From positions 124,001 to 188,000 of the forward strand of contig JAUKNK010000321.1 of assembly GCA_030765055.1 (NCBI GenBank): 64,000 bases of DNA. Direction: 5' to 3'. The position numbers and the translations under genes were made by a program. The first letter of the stretch is position 1, and each line of letters begins with the position of its first letter. A model generated the notes under the pieces. That model worked only from the letters and a program-made list of their open reading frames with translations. It had not been told where the DNA came from and ran no database searches. This document shows positions 1 through 10,599 of this stretch, in pieces. Origin of the DNA: Mantis religiosa. Taxonomy: Eukaryota; Arthropoda; Insecta; Mantodea; Mantidae.

Positions 1-297
1 TTCTCTCCCCTTCTCCGGTGGTCTGGAACGTTCGGTGATTAGAGACTTCTAGAAAAACACTGACATTCTTATAAAAAGGGTTTCAGAGAGACAGTCAGTT
101 AGTTAGTGTTTGACGTGCTAGTGAAGTAGCGCCGTGTACGTGCATCGGAACGATAACGGACGAACTGGTGAATCGTAATTGTGTGCATTACGTAATTTTG
201 TGTAATTGGCAAGTGTTTAACTGTAAGTCGGTGGAAATAAAGAACATTTTCGAGTGGTGTAATTGGACTTTTTATTTCACGAACCCACAAAGTCACA
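1..297 (+). repeat. 5' LTR of gypsy copy A, first ~131 bp missing
   Basis: Matches the 3' part of the LTR at 5027-5454 and ends in GTCACA. It contains a TATA-like box at 70-77 and an AATAAA at 236-241, so promoter and poly(A) signals lie in the expected order. The missing bases lie before the window. Confidence 0.95.
70..77 (+). promoter_or_regulatory. TATA-like box in the LTR
   Basis: TATAAAAA about 165 bp upstream of an AATAAA inside the LTR, repeated at 5227-5234. Position suits the U3 promoter of an LTR element; the function is inferred. Confidence 0.55.
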
Positions 298-298
298 C

Positions 299-316
299 TG
301 GTGTCAGGAAGCGGGA
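299..316 (+). other. primer binding site of gypsy copy A
   Basis: TGGTGTCAGGAAGCGGGA begins one base after the LTR. The corresponding site in copy B (minus strand, 27212-27229) reads TGGTGTCAGAAGTGGGAT. This looks complementary to the 3' end of a tRNA-Leu including CCA; the tRNA assignment is from general knowledge of tRNA-Leu ends. Confidence 0.7.
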
Positions 317-342
317 ACATAACATCACCGAACATTACAACC

Positions 343-1440
343 ATGGACGCGGCATTGGAAAAATTTTTGGAGAAGATGATGGAAATGAAGGCCGAAATAA
401 CAGCGAAGACGGAAGAAATAAAGACCGAATTGACCACAGAAATGAGGGCAGCGAACGACAGTCTGGCCACGGAAATGAAGGAGGCGAACGAGGTCCTCGC
501 CGCCAAATTTGACGAACAGTTGGCCGGCGTGAGGGATGACGTCACGAAGCTGGGCAAGCGGATGGGCCAAGTAGACGACCGCCTTAATGATTTAGAGGAA
601 AAGGCCGACAATAACGCCAAGACCCTGAACGCCGTGGTGGAAGACGTCGAAGACCTTGCGAACCGCATTAACAACCTGGAAGGGAAGGCTGACAGCAGCG
701 TCAAGTCCCTGAACGCAATGGTGGAGGACGTCGTCGGCAGGAGGTTGAAGGATTTGAAGCCCGACGCGCCGGGACGCGACACAACATCTGCGCGCGTCAA
801 ACCTCCCAAGTATGACGGCGCGTCAACGTTTGAAGTCTTCCGCCGCCAGTTCGACACAGTGGCCAGGCACAACAGGTGGTCACCGGAGGAGGAGGCTACA
901 CAGTTAATAGCCAGCCTCCAGGGACGGGCCGCGGAAGTGCTAAACGCGGTGCAGACGATGGCGGCGCCCAAGGACATCTGGGAGGCCCTGGAGAATCGCT
1001 TCGGGAACCACCGCTTAGCCGCAGCATACCGAAGCCAGCTAAAGGCAAGGTCGCAGCAGCCGGGGGAGACGCTGCAGGAGTTCGCCATAGCCATCGAGCA
1101 GCTGGCTAGCAAGGCCTTGGTTGACCTGCCACTGGAGTTCGTATCCCGGGAAGCCGCCTACAATTTTGTCGACGGGGTACGGGACACGGAGATTCGTCAG
1201 CGCCTAATGCTCGGCGAATATAAAACCATCCACGAGGCGCTGACAGCGGCATTAAGGATGGAGGCGGCCAAAATAACATCCCTCCCGACGTCGAGAACGA
1301 GGAGCGTCCGCTATGCCGGAGACAGAAGACCAGCTGAGGGACGCCGGCGAACACCTAGTGGCCTGTGTTGGGGGTGTGGACAGCCCGGACACCTGCAGAG
1401 AGACTGCCCACACCAGGAAGAGCAGCCGGAAAACGAGTAA
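343..1440 (+). CDS. gag: gypsy Gag polyprotein
   Basis: Gag forms the capsid that packages the element RNA. I chose the ATG at 343 (context ACCATGG) because an upstream in-frame GTG at 301 lies inside the primer binding site. The protein is about 365 aa. Its N-terminal ~140 residues are rich in E, K, A, N and D heptad-like repeats and are probably coiled coil. A capsid-like region follows (VFRRQFDTVARHN..., ending near ALRMEAAK). A basic tail carries one CCHC zinc knuckle, C-X2-C-X4-H-X4-C, with cysteines at 1366, 1375 and 1405. The last ~75 bases overlap pol in another frame. Copy B has a longer N-terminal repeat region. The frame is fully open. Confidence 0.95.
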   Translation: MDAALEKFLEKMMEMKAEITAKTEEIKTELTTEMRAANDSLATEMKEANEVLAAKFDEQLAGVRDDVTKLGKRMGQVDDRLNDLEEKADNNAKTLNAVVEDVEDLANRINNLEGKADSSVKSLNAMVEDVVGRRLKDLKPDAPGRDTTSARVKPPKYDGASTFEVFRRQFDTVARHNRWSPEEEATQLIASLQGRAAEVLNAVQTMAAPKDIWEALENRFGNHRLAAAYRSQLKARSQQPGETLQEFAIAIEQLASKALVDLPLEFVSREAAYNFVDGVRDTEIRQRLMLGEYKTIHEALTAALRMEAAKITSLPTSRTRSVRYAGDRRPAEGRRRTPSGLCWGCGQPGHLQRDCPHQEEQPENE

Positions 1441-4400
1441 GGGCCGTCGTGGAGAGGGGCACGTCGGCGCCATCACCACCATCCCCTCGAGTGACACTGC
1501 GCGCCGTCAGCCGGCGTATGGATGACAGCCTCATCGCGGACGGTTGGATAAGAGGAAAGCCGTGCCGCGTGCTGGTCGACACCGGGACGGCCGTGACCAT
1601 CATCAGACCTGACGTGGCGAAGGGTTTGCCGACAAGAAAGCCAAGCCGGCCATACCAGCTTGTCACGGCATCGGGCGACACCTTGCCTGTGGAGAAGGAG
1701 GCCCTGCTGGAGCTGAACTTGGGACGGAGTGCCGTGCGTCTGTGGGTGTTCGTCGCGAAGGTGGCTGAGGAGGTGATCCTGGGACTGGATGCCCTCAGGA
1801 GCCATGAGGCGACGGTCGACGTCGGCAAGAAGGTCCTGCGGCTTAACGGAGAAGAGGTTATACTCCGTCAACCCGAAGAGCGCCTTGGAATGTGCACGGT
1901 CGTCTTGGACGAAGACGTGGTTGTTCCCGCGAGGAGCGAGGTGGTGGTGACGGCGCGACTGGAGGGCCAGAGAACCAGGAACATGATGCTGGACCAGAAG
2001 ACGCCTGTAAACGGACTGTGTGTAGCCAGGGCATTGCTGCCGTGCCGAGAGGAGGTGCCCGTGAGACTGCTAAATCCTACGGACGCCGATCACGACGTCC
2101 AGGCCGGGACGGAGTTGGGAATGTGCGAGCCCGTGGTGAGCGTAACAGCTATCGACGAGACACAGGAGCCGGCGCCGAAGCAACACCTGGGGCCCCGGCT
2201 AGAAGGCTTGGTAGAGAGGGCGGCCGACCACCTGACCACAGAACAGCTGGAGAAGGTTCGACAACTGCTAAGGCGGTACCAGCGCGTCTTCAGCCAAGGT
2301 GACAGTGACTACGGCCGCACGGACAAAGTGCTTCACCGCATCGACACCGGGGACGCCCGGCCTATTCGGCAACCACATAGGCGCGTTCCGCTGGCGAAGC
2401 AAGGGGCGGTACGAGACATGCTGGAGGACATGAGATCCAGGGGAGTGATTGAAGAGTCTGACAGCCCTTGGTGTTCCCCTGTAGTCTTGGTGACAAAGAA
2501 GAACGGCGAGCTGCGCTTCTGCGTAGACTACAGAAAGTTGAACGCCGTCACCCGGAAGGACTGTTTTCCCTTACCCCGGATTGACGACACCCTGGACACG
2601 CTAGCTGGTGCACAGTGGTTCTCGACCCTGGACCTGAATTCGGGCTACTGGCAGGTAGCTCTAGACCCGAGAGACAAGGAGAAGACTGCATTCTCGACGG
2701 GCCAAGGGCTCTGGCAGTTCACGGTTATGCCCTTTGGCCTCTGCAACGCACCAGCTACCTTCCAACGCCTCATGGAGTCAGTGATGAGAGGGCTGACTTA
2801 CGATGCCTGCCTGCTATACCTGGACGACATCATCATCGTCGGGAAGACTTTTGAAGATCACCTCGAGAATCTGAGTAAGGTGCTACAGAGACTGCAGGCA
2901 ACCAACTTGAAGCTGAACGCGAAGAAGTGCCAGCTCTTCCGCAAGGAAGTTAACTACTTGGGCCACATAGTCTCAGCAACCGGAGTGGCCACAGACCCGG
3001 AGAAGACAAAGGCTGTGAGAGATTGGCCTCGCCCAAAGGACAAGAAAGAATTGCGCAGTTTCCTGGGGCTGTGCAGTTATTACAGGCGCTTCATAAAGGG
3101 GTTCTCCAACATCGCAAAACCCCTCACCCGCCTGACAGAGGAACGCCGGCCTTATGTGTGGACGGAGGACGCAGAAAACGCTTTCCAGCACCTAAAGGAG
3201 ACCCTGTGCAGTGCTCCAATTTTGGGTTTCCCACAACCGGGTGGTGCCTTCATTGTGGACACCGACGCCAGCGACCATTGCATTGGAGGTGTCCTATCGC
3301 AGATCCAGGAAGGCCATGAGCGGGTGATAGCCTATTACAGCAAGACGCTATCCAAGGCAGAGAAGAACTACTGCGTCACCCGACGGGAGTTACTGGCGGT
3401 AGTAAAGACATTGGAGCACTTCCACAAGTACCTGTACGGTCAGCCATTCCACCTGAGGACTGACCATTCCGCCCTAACCTGGCTATTGAGCTTTAAGAAC
3501 CTGGAAGGCCAGACAGCACGTTGGGTCCAGAGGCTGCAGGAGTACGACTTCACCTCGGAACATCGTAGAGGGAAGAGCCACGGTAACGCAGACGCCATGT
3601 CCCGAAGACCCTGTCCAGAAGAGTGCGGCCAGTGCACAAGAGTGGAAGAGAAGGAGCGTGCCGCAGTAGTCCGAGTAGTTGTGGCAGTGCCTGCTGAAGG
3701 CTGGGATAGCGCAGGCCTGAGGAGGGAGCAGCTGGCGGACGCAGACTTGGGGCCACTCTTGAGGGAGGTGGAGGCAGGGATGAGACCAACCTGGGAGGAC
3801 ATCGCACCGAGGAGCGCCACATACAAGTCGTACTGGGCCCAATGGGACTCGTTGAAGACCAAAGAGGGCGTGCTGTTCCGGGTATGGGAATCACCCGATG
3901 GGAAGACGCAGAGAGAGCAGTTGGTACTTCCCCGGAGTAAGGTCCCGGAAGTCCTGGAGGAAGTGCACGCCGGTACTTCGGGAGGACACCTGGGAGCGAA
4001 CCGAACGATTGACAAACTACGGCAGCGCTACTACTGGCTGAGACTCCGAGCAGATGCTGAGAGATGGTGCCGTCAGTGTCACGTGTGCGCGGCGTGTCGT
4101 GGCCCTCAGACTAGGAGCCGGGGTCGCATGCAGCAGTACAACGTCGGAGCGCCATTCGAACGGATCGCCGTTGATATTGCTGGACCGTTCCCAGTTTCCG
4201 ACCGAGGCAACAAGTACCTAATGGTGGTCGTGGACTACTTCACCAAGTGGCCGGAGGTGTATGCCATCCCAAACCAAGAGGCAAAGACAGTCACAGACTG
4301 CCTCGTGGAGCAAGTATTCTGTCGATTTGGGGTGCCGTTAGAGCTACACAGTGACCAGGGTACCAACTTTGAGTCCAACCTAATGAAGGAGGCACTACAA

Positions 4401-5015
4401 AGGCTTGGGGTGAACAAGACTCGCACTACGCCTCTACATCCCCAATCGGATGGCATGGTCGAAAGGTACATCAAGACCTTAGAGGAACACCTGAGGAAAG
4501 TCGTGGCCAGCCATCAGCGAGACTGGGACGTCAAGGTGCCACTGTTTTTGCTGGCCTATCGCTCGTCTACACACGACACAACTGGGATGACGCCAGCCAG
4601 CTTAATGTTCGGTCGAGAGTTACGCCTCCCTTGTGACCTGGCTTTCGGAAGCCCTCCGGAGGTGAAGCAGCCGGTGACCGAGTATGTGGAGAACCTGGTG
4701 GACCGCCTCCACGACATGCACGAGATGGCTCGCCAGAACATCCAGAAGGCGAGCGACCGCATGAAGACCAGATATGATAGGCAAGCCAACAGCCAAGGGT
4801 TCCAGCAAGGTGACCTGGTCTGGTTGTACCGTCCTACCCGGACCAAGGGACGCTGCCCGAAGCTCCAGCAGCCATGGCAAGGACCGTACCGGGTGGTGAA
4901 GAGGATTAACGACGTGGTCTACCGCATCCAGAAGGTTCCCCGAGGAAAGATGTTGGTGGTACACCTGGATCGACTAGCCCGCTACGATGGTGCTGTTCGG
5001 GACGACCAGCTTTGA
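1365..5015 (+). CDS. pol: gypsy Pol polyprotein (protease, RT, RNase H, integrase)
   Basis: About 1216 aa in the -1 frame relative to Gag, probably made by frameshifting, so there may be no separate start. Domains in order: aspartic protease with LVDTG near residue 70; reverse transcriptase with FCVDYRKLN, MPFGLCNAP and the YLDD catalytic box near residue 485; RNase H with TDAS near 630 and RTDHSAL; integrase with an H-H-C-C zinc finger (HLGANR ... CHVCAA), the catalytic D in VDIAGPF, D in HSDQGTNF and E in MVERYIK, then a GPY/F motif (WQGPYRVV). All catalytic residues are present and there is no stop. Length and order are usual for Ty3/gypsy without env. The nearest relative here is the broken pol of copy B. 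Confidence 0.97.
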   Translation: MLGVWTARTPAERLPTPGRAAGKRVRAVVERGTSAPSPPSPRVTLRAVSRRMDDSLIADGWIRGKPCRVLVDTGTAVTIIRPDVAKGLPTRKPSRPYQLVTASGDTLPVEKEALLELNLGRSAVRLWVFVAKVAEEVILGLDALRSHEATVDVGKKVLRLNGEEVILRQPEERLGMCTVVLDEDVVVPARSEVVVTARLEGQRTRNMMLDQKTPVNGLCVARALLPCREEVPVRLLNPTDADHDVQAGTELGMCEPVVSVTAIDETQEPAPKQHLGPRLEGLVERAADHLTTEQLEKVRQLLRRYQRVFSQGDSDYGRTDKVLHRIDTGDARPIRQPHRRVPLAKQGAVRDMLEDMRSRGVIEESDSPWCSPVVLVTKKNGELRFCVDYRKLNAVTRKDCFPLPRIDDTLDTLAGAQWFSTLDLNSGYWQVALDPRDKEKTAFSTGQGLWQFTVMPFGLCNAPATFQRLMESVMRGLTYDACLLYLDDIIIVGKTFEDHLENLSKVLQRLQATNLKLNAKKCQLFRKEVNYLGHIVSATGVATDPEKTKAVRDWPRPKDKKELRSFLGLCSYYRRFIKGFSNIAKPLTRLTEERRPYVWTEDAENAFQHLKETLCSAPILGFPQPGGAFIVDTDASDHCIGGVLSQIQEGHERVIAYYSKTLSKAEKNYCVTRRELLAVVKTLEHFHKYLYGQPFHLRTDHSALTWLLSFKNLEGQTARWVQRLQEYDFTSEHRRGKSHGNADAMSRRPCPEECGQCTRVEEKERAAVVRVVVAVPAEGWDSAGLRREQLADADLGPLLREVEAGMRPTWEDIAPRSATYKSYWAQWDSLKTKEGVLFRVWESPDGKTQREQLVLPRSKVPEVLEEVHAGTSGGHLGANRTIDKLRQRYYWLRLRADAERWCRQCHVCAACRGPQTRSRGRMQQYNVGAPFERIAVDIAGPFPVSDRGNKYLMVVVDYFTKWPEVYAIPNQEAKTVTDCLVEQVFCRFGVPLELHSDQGTNFESNLMKEALQRLGVNKTRTTPLHPQSDGMVERYIKTLEEHLRKVVASHQRDWDVKVPLFLLAYRSSTHDTTGMTPASLMFGRELRLPCDLAFGSPPEVKQPVTEYVENLVDRLHDMHEMARQNIQKASDRMKTRYDRQANSQGFQQGDLVWLYRPTRTKGRCPKLQQPWQGPYRVVKRINDVVYRIQKVPRGKMLVVHLDRLARYDGAVRDDQL
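1428..1434 (+). promoter_or_regulatory. candidate -1 frameshift site between gag and pol
   Basis: G GAA AAC lies two codons before the gag stop in the gag frame, within the gag/pol overlap. It allows an A-site slip (AAC to AAA), but the P-site match is imperfect, so it is not a canonical X XXY YYZ heptamer. The same bases occur in copy B. Inference only. Confidence 0.35.
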
Positions 5016-5026
5016 GGAGGGAGCAG
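5014..5026 (+). other. polypurine tract of gypsy copy A
   Basis: GAGGAGGGAGCAG directly precedes the TG that opens the right LTR and overlaps the pol stop. The same tract, reversed, is at 22441-22453 in copy B. It would prime plus-strand synthesis. Confidence 0.85.
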
Positions 5027-5454
5027 TGTCACCCAATTAGCGGAAGGTATGACGGCACAGCTGTGAGGAAAACCAGAGGGAGCTGAGCCACGCCTCCCAT
5101 TAGTCTCTGTCACTAACTGAGGGGTGATTTGCGGTAGTGTCGCCGGTCCTTCGATGTTTCTCTCCCCTTCTCCGGTGGTCTGGAACGTTCGGTGATTAGA
5201 GACTTCTAGAAAAACACTGACATTCTTATAAAAAGGGTTTCAGAGAGACAGTCAGTTAGTTAGTGTTTGACGTGCTAGTGAAGTAGCGCCGTGTACGTGC
5301 ATCGGAACGATAACGGACGAACTGGTGAATCGTAATTGTGTGCATTACGTAATTTTGTGTAATTGGCAAGTGTTTAACTGTAAGTCGGTGGAAATAAAGA
5401 ACATTTTCGAGTGGTGTAATTGGACTTTTTATTTCACGAACCCACAAAGTCACA
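5027..5454 (+). repeat. 3' LTR of gypsy copy A
   Basis: 428 bp from TGTCACCC to GTCACA. TATA-like box at 5227-5234 and AATAAA at 5393-5398. The next bases are atat; the matching left duplication is outside the window. Confidence 0.95.
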
Positions 5455-5486
5455 ATATGTACATGATGTGCTAAAATTGTCGAATT

Positions 5487-5489
<3 letters not shown>

Positions 5490-5568
<79 letters not shown>
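5490..5568. repeat. compound microsatellite (AC)n(AT)n
   Basis: About 55 bases of AC repeats run into about 23 bases of AT repeats, beginning 35 bp after the gypsy LTR. Confidence 0.97.
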
Positions 5569-5569
<1 letters not shown>

Positions 5570-5674
5570 AAATGCACACATATTTGGTAAAATAGAACCT
5601 ATAAAATACATTTCAAATACTGGATTCATAAATTAAAATATTCAATATTTATTCTTTCACTTGTATCTATTCAT

Positions 5675-7115
5675 TATTTCTGCTAGAATAACAATATGCG
5701 ACAAAAGTTTTAAATTTTCAAACTTGAAGCTTCTCCTGCTGTCTCACAAAAGTGATTTATATTGGCTGAAGCTTCGTTCTAGTGCACATGAAGTGATTGG
5801 AGCGTGTTTAAAATTCAGTATGTCAGCAGGACATATATCTGATTCCTGTTTTATATTTGACGAACCACTTAAGATTGCACTTATTTTGCACATTTCCTCA
5901 AAGCCTGCATTTTTTAAAAACACGTTGTCCAATTTACACTTCACAAGATCAGCTAAATTTCCACGTACACATTTGAGTTCATGAATCATTTTTTTCATTA
6001 TATCAAATTTTTTCAGGTAATGTAAGATTATTATTTTGTAGTTTCCGAATTATTTTAGTTATATTACAAAGATTTGATTGAATGTAACACAAATCATTTT
6101 TCACACAGTTGTCACTCAACAAGGATTTGAGAACGTTAATAGGGGCAGCATTTTCCAAATTAAAAGTATCCACCACACTCTTGATGGCTTCATAGTTCTT
6201 CAAGTAATACTCTACAGCATCCAACCATTAACCCCATCTGGTTAGTACTGGTCGCGGTGGCAGAGGTACGTTGGGATACATTTCCTTCAAGAGTTGAATT
6301 CTGCTGGGGGCTTTCAGGAACACTTTCTTTCCACAAGAAATTAATTGGTCCACTTTTGGAAAATTTACCCTGTTTGTGTCTGCAATATGATGTAAGGCAT
6401 GCGCTGTACAGGTTAAGTGGTTCATTTTCGGAAATAAAACCCTTAAAGCTTCCGCTGTTCTAATCATGTAGGAAGCTGCATCAGTCAAAAGTGGCAGAAC
6501 TCGGTCATGCTTAATACCAGTAGGCCACAGGACACCCATTGCATCGTTAAGTAATTTTGCAACTGTTTTGTTATTGCATTTTCTCCATTAATTCACATGA
6601 CAACAATATAGGTTTGGAAGAGGTCTCACTGTTCATGGAACCAATCACAACATTGCCGTTACATCATCCTTCTACGTCTGTAGTTTCATCTACTGATACC
6701 CACATGGAATTTTCACATATCTCCGTTCTTATCTTCTCCAGAGTTTCTTGATACACCACTTCACAATAATTTTTACGTAACGTTGACTGATCCGGAAAGT
6801 TGTGGGAAGTATATTTCTGTAGAAACTGTCGCAATGATGGACTGTTGACTTTCCAAAGAGGTACATCAGATCCGATGAGGGCACGGCAGAGATCAGTGTT
6901 GAATTCAGCATATTTACTTCTTGTGGGTTGCGTCATAAAAGTTTGATGAAATCCAGTGTATCTTTTCTTGCCAACTTGGTGTTTTGTGGTAGAAATATAT
7001 TGATTAATTAAAAATCGCTGTTTAGAGTTCACATTAGTCTGACATGTATTGCAGAGCAACACTTTTCCATCTGTTGAAAATCCTTCATCTTTGAACTTGG
7101 TAACATAAATATTTT
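5675..7115 (-). pseudogene. hAT transposase (CGGBP1-like N-terminus), decayed
   Basis: Read from 7115 down. The N-terminus has a BED/C2H2-like finger (LLCNTC ... INQYISTTKH), then FNTDLCRALIGSDVPLWKV and SVDETTDVEG, a segment with LLTDAASYMIRTAEALR and LTCTAHALHHIAD, and a C-terminal dimerisation motif (APITSCALERSFSQYKSLL) near 5750. These match hAT-type transposases of the kind often annotated as CGG-repeat-binding-protein-like in insects. The frame changes several times (near 6660, 6540, 6225 and 6000), with a stop just after SQYKSLL. It cannot encode an active enzyme as read. Terminal inverted repeats were not identified. A 5' fragment of the same family lies at 11938-12492. Confidence 0.85.
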
Positions 7116-9255
7116 AACTTCCTCATTGTAGCTCTTGCTTCTTTAGGCATTTTAGAACCAGACCAGTTTAACAGATAAACACTGACTGAAAGGATGGGTT
7201 GATTCTGAATTTGAGGAAAAGATTTACAACTACATGTGACACCAACGTTTGGAAAGAGAAACAAATACTCGCCATCTCTTTCTAGGCTAGAAAAACCAGT
7301 GGCGGATGATACTACTTCCTCTGTCCCATTCTCCAAATTTGGTTCTTGATCTTCCTCAGGAACGGTATAAATCACTAGAAAATGGGTTTTATAGATACTC
7401 CTGGTAGGAAAGACCAACAAATTTTCAAATTCTAAAAAGCGTTTAGTACATTAACATCCAATGCTTCCAGAGTAACAACGCCACTGATGTCTTCTTGCCC
7501 TCATTCCAACGGAGGAAATTAGTGAGTACAATTGGACTTTAACTGGGACCACTTAAAGGTGGAAAACGCAGGGATTTCCACAAATTATTATATACAAAGG
7601 TAGTAGAAATGTGCCTAATTACATGTACCTTGTACCCTATTGTAACTGTAAGCTTGTCATTATTACAACATTTTTGTCACGAAAACGAAAATTCTGTGTA
7701 GGTTTGCTCTTAAGAGTAATATATGTACAAAAATTGTGTTAAAATCACTAAATATGGACAAATATTAATTTTACATATAAATATGTACTACTGTCAAAAA
7801 TATGGAAAAATTTGTAAAGTAAAATAAATTTGTTTAATTTGAATAGAGGACAACATGATCGATGGACATCGGTTTAAAAAATGAGTGTGAAATTAAGGAA
7901 TATGTATATACATATATATCCTAGCCCTGGTAATTATCAATGAGTTGATTTCCTATAAATGCCAAACTTTAATTTATTGTTATTTTTTATCTTTAGATGT
8001 AGAAAAGGAAGGCAACCATTGTTTTCAGTTACTAATGTGAACTTTACAGCCGTATCCTTAAATTTAGAAGTCTTAAAGCACTGTTAGTGTGCTTTACGAG
8101 GTACAATATAAAAATATCATCTAGAATATATAGCAAATTTTAAAAACTGAAGGGACTGCTTTAGTAACATGATTTTCAAAGAAGCTCGTAAATAGCTCAC
8201 CAACAGAAGATGAAAGTGAATTACTTATTGCTAAACCAGATTTTTTCTTTTTTTTTTTTTTTTGTTGACAAAATTGACCATTGGAACTCAAAGTGTATTG
8301 ATTCAAACAACGATTATAACTTTAATAAAATCAATCATTAGGTGCTCATCACATCGATAGAATTAAATCATTTTGTTTTAAATGCTTTTCTCTAGGAATA
8401 TAGGAAATATGTCAATAACATGAAAAGAAACATGTTTGACGTTCTTAGGTGATAAACTATTTGTGTAAAATAATACTTATATATGTGGAATAAAATTTCC
8501 TAGATTTTCCCTGTTATCATCTTGAATTTTTAAATAGACATACCCTTTTTTCATATTCTCATTGTACCTACAAGGAAATATTACATTAAACCGTTTATAC
8601 AAATGTTTAATTTAACGTGTAGTAACCGAAGAATAACTTTCGTAGCAATAATTTGCTGAAGAACTTTTAACTTTGTGGTTTCGTAGAATTAAAAGGCAGA
8701 GTTGCAGAAATTAAGTTTTATATTACTCTGTCGAGTAATATAAACCCGTCACTACTAGCCTACTGTATTGTTTTTTTCTGTGCTTTTTTTTTTACTAAAC
8801 TTCTGGGCCCCAATTATCACTGTAACTGTGATGGAACAAAAATCGTCTCAAATTTAAACTGTTGTACTTATTTGTTTTGAACATAAACATTGGTTGTAGC
8901 TAATATTATAATCATTCAACACATTAACAGTATTTATTTTTCTTTGCTTCCTCCTCTTCAATCACTATTTTACCTTCAATTGTTCTTTTTAATCTTATTC
9001 CCTTTCTACTACAATTTTAATGCTTTCCTCCATATCAAAGAAAAAAACTGTCAATTATGCTGACAGTTTTATAATATAATTCACGTTCTCTTTATGTTTC
9101 TTCATCCTCATGGACGTTCAGTGTTTTCAAGTTGTGTTTTAAGATATGTCATAATAACCGCATGCTACTGAAAATTTTGTTCTGGTTTCCAGAGGAACTT
9201 TACATTATATATAAATACTTTAGCTGAAATTAATTTCCTTCAATTCTTCTACAGG
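7116..9255. other. AT-rich non-coding stretch
   Basis: No supported gene. It holds scattered A/T runs, including a T run near 8250-8264. An open frame at 7085-7420 (-) begins just upstream of the hAT relic but shows no family I recognise. Confidence 0.6.
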
Positions 9256-9325
9256 ATACGTGGTTCAGACATCAAATTTTTTGCCGTAAGCAGAGATACC
9301 ACGAGAACAACGTTCAAATCACCAG
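9256..9325 (+). other. candidate host exon (70 nt)
   Basis: A pyrimidine-rich tract ending in ttctacag at 9255 precedes an open stretch that finishes at CAG followed by GTAATG at 9326, a plausible donor. One frame is open throughout (IRGSDIKFFAVSRDTTRTTF). I do not recognise the gene. It could be a chance pair of splice-like signals in AT-rich DNA, but the open frame and both signals together make an internal exon reasonable. Confidence 0.35.
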
Positions 9326-9559
9326 GTAATGAATGCCACTAGCAGTTCACATACCAAAGTGATGCAGATGATACAGAAGCTTCGGATTTCCCTTGTTCTC
9401 CACAATGCGAGCCAGTCACCTATAACACCAAACTCAGGAGAGAGTTTACCAATTTTCCAAAAGAAAAGTCGCTGTAAAGAAAATAGCTTTATTATGAATA
9501 CCACATACATGAATATAGAAACACTAGTCTTTTCTTATGCAGTAATGTTTATTCAGTAA

Positions 9560-10477
9560 TGTTGTTCGGTGCTTGGACCTCTTTTATTTATAGCGTACAT
9601 TAATGATTTGGCAGATAATGTAGAAAACAGAACCAATATAAATGTTACACTTTTTGCAGATGATACAAATATTTTTATCAAAGGGGTGAATAAGGAAGGG
9701 GCAGATGTACATATTGAAAATAATCTAAAATATATTCAAAAATGGTTTAGTGCCAATATGTTAATATTGAGTAAGGAGAAAACAGCAGCCCTAAGCTTCT
9801 ATAATAAAATGAGTGGAAGTCAATTGTATCCAAAATTAATGCTGGGACAAGACCAAATACATTACGTACAAACTATCAAATTTCTGGGACTAATACTAGA
9901 TGAAAATTTAAATTGGGAAACTCACATAGAGGCATTGACGAAAAAGCTTAGTAAAATGTGTTTCTTAATGAGGGCGATTACAGGCATGTCAAGCTTGAAA
10001 GTTCAGAGAATAGTGTACTTTTCATATATACACAGTTTGTTGGCATATGGTATAATTTTTTGGGGAAATTCTAAAGACAGTATAAAAGTATTCAGATACC
10101 AAAAGAAAATAATCAGAATCATAGCAGATGTCTCAAGCACAACTAGTTGTAAGCCATACTTCAGTAAATTAGGTATCTTACCACTGCCATGTATATACAT
10201 ATATGAAACTCTTGTACATATGAAAGCAAGCCAAAGTTTATTCAAAACAAATTCTGAAATTCATATACACAACACTAGAACAAAGAATAATTTATTTGTG
10301 AAGTCACACAAAACAAAAATATATGAAAATAGTTTCACATATGCTGGCTTACATCTTTACAATAAGCTACCTGAATCTATAAAAAAGATTGAATCACAAC
10401 ATCAATTTAAGAAATTGTTATTAAACTTCCTTAGAGCCAATAGCTTCTACAGCGTGAATGAATTTTTAAATTTGTAA
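9560..10477 (+). pseudogene. LINE reverse transcriptase, 5'-truncated 3' half
   Basis: The reading frame begins inside the RT at the equivalent of GSVLGPLLFIAYINDL, continues with the catalytic FADD box (TLFADDTNIF), the FLGLILDENLNW thumb region, and a tail with HNTRTKNN and GLHLYNKLPESIK. It ends at TAA 10477 in a short AT-rich 3' region. About 300 codons are open without a break, so the copy is fairly young although 5'-truncated, as LINEs usually are. The tail type is shared with the LINEs at 35.5-37.6 kb and 54.4-55.8 kb. Clade not assigned. Confidence 0.9.
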
Positions 10478-10580
10478 ATATTTAGTTAGCTACCTTAATT
10501 ATAAATATTGTACTTAGTTTTTAGTTTTTAATTTGACGTGTCCTATAACATGTACATGTTTTAATGGATGAATCAATAAA

Positions 10581-10599
10581 TCAAATCAAATCAAATCAA
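10581..10599 (+). repeat. (TCAAA)n 3' tail of the LINE
   Basis: Short tandem TCAAA units close the LINE about 100 bp after its stop codon. Such simple-repeat tails replace poly(A) in several LINE groups. Confidence 0.75.

Larger units (their letters stand above)
1..5454 (+). mobile_element. Ty3/gypsy LTR retrotransposon, copy A (5' LTR cut by window start)
   Basis: The order is LTR, primer binding site, gag, pol in an overlapping -1 frame, polypurine tract, LTR. The 297 visible bases of the left LTR match 5158-5454 of the right LTR without a difference I could find, so the insertion is recent. No envelope gene follows pol; the polypurine tract starts right after the pol stop. The coding part is clearly richer in GC than the AT-rich flanks. 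The left target duplication lies outside the window. Clade not assigned: the C-terminus has a GPY/F motif but I saw no chromodomain. Confidence 0.97.

Noticed and set aside
301..342. GTG start for Gag
   Set aside because: It lies in the primer binding site; the ATG at 343 has a better context.
99..1112. Long minus-strand frame opposite gag (337 codons)
   Set aside because: Shadow of GC-rich gag on the other strand; no known motif.
4850..5015. Chromodomain at the Pol C-terminus
   Set aside because: Only the GPY/F motif and a short basic end are seen; no aromatic cage pattern.
5016..5026. Envelope gene after pol
   Set aside because: Pol is followed within 11 bases by the LTR.
5490..5579. An open minus-strand frame of valine/cysteine repeats
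   Set aside because: It is the (AC)n microsatellite read as codons.
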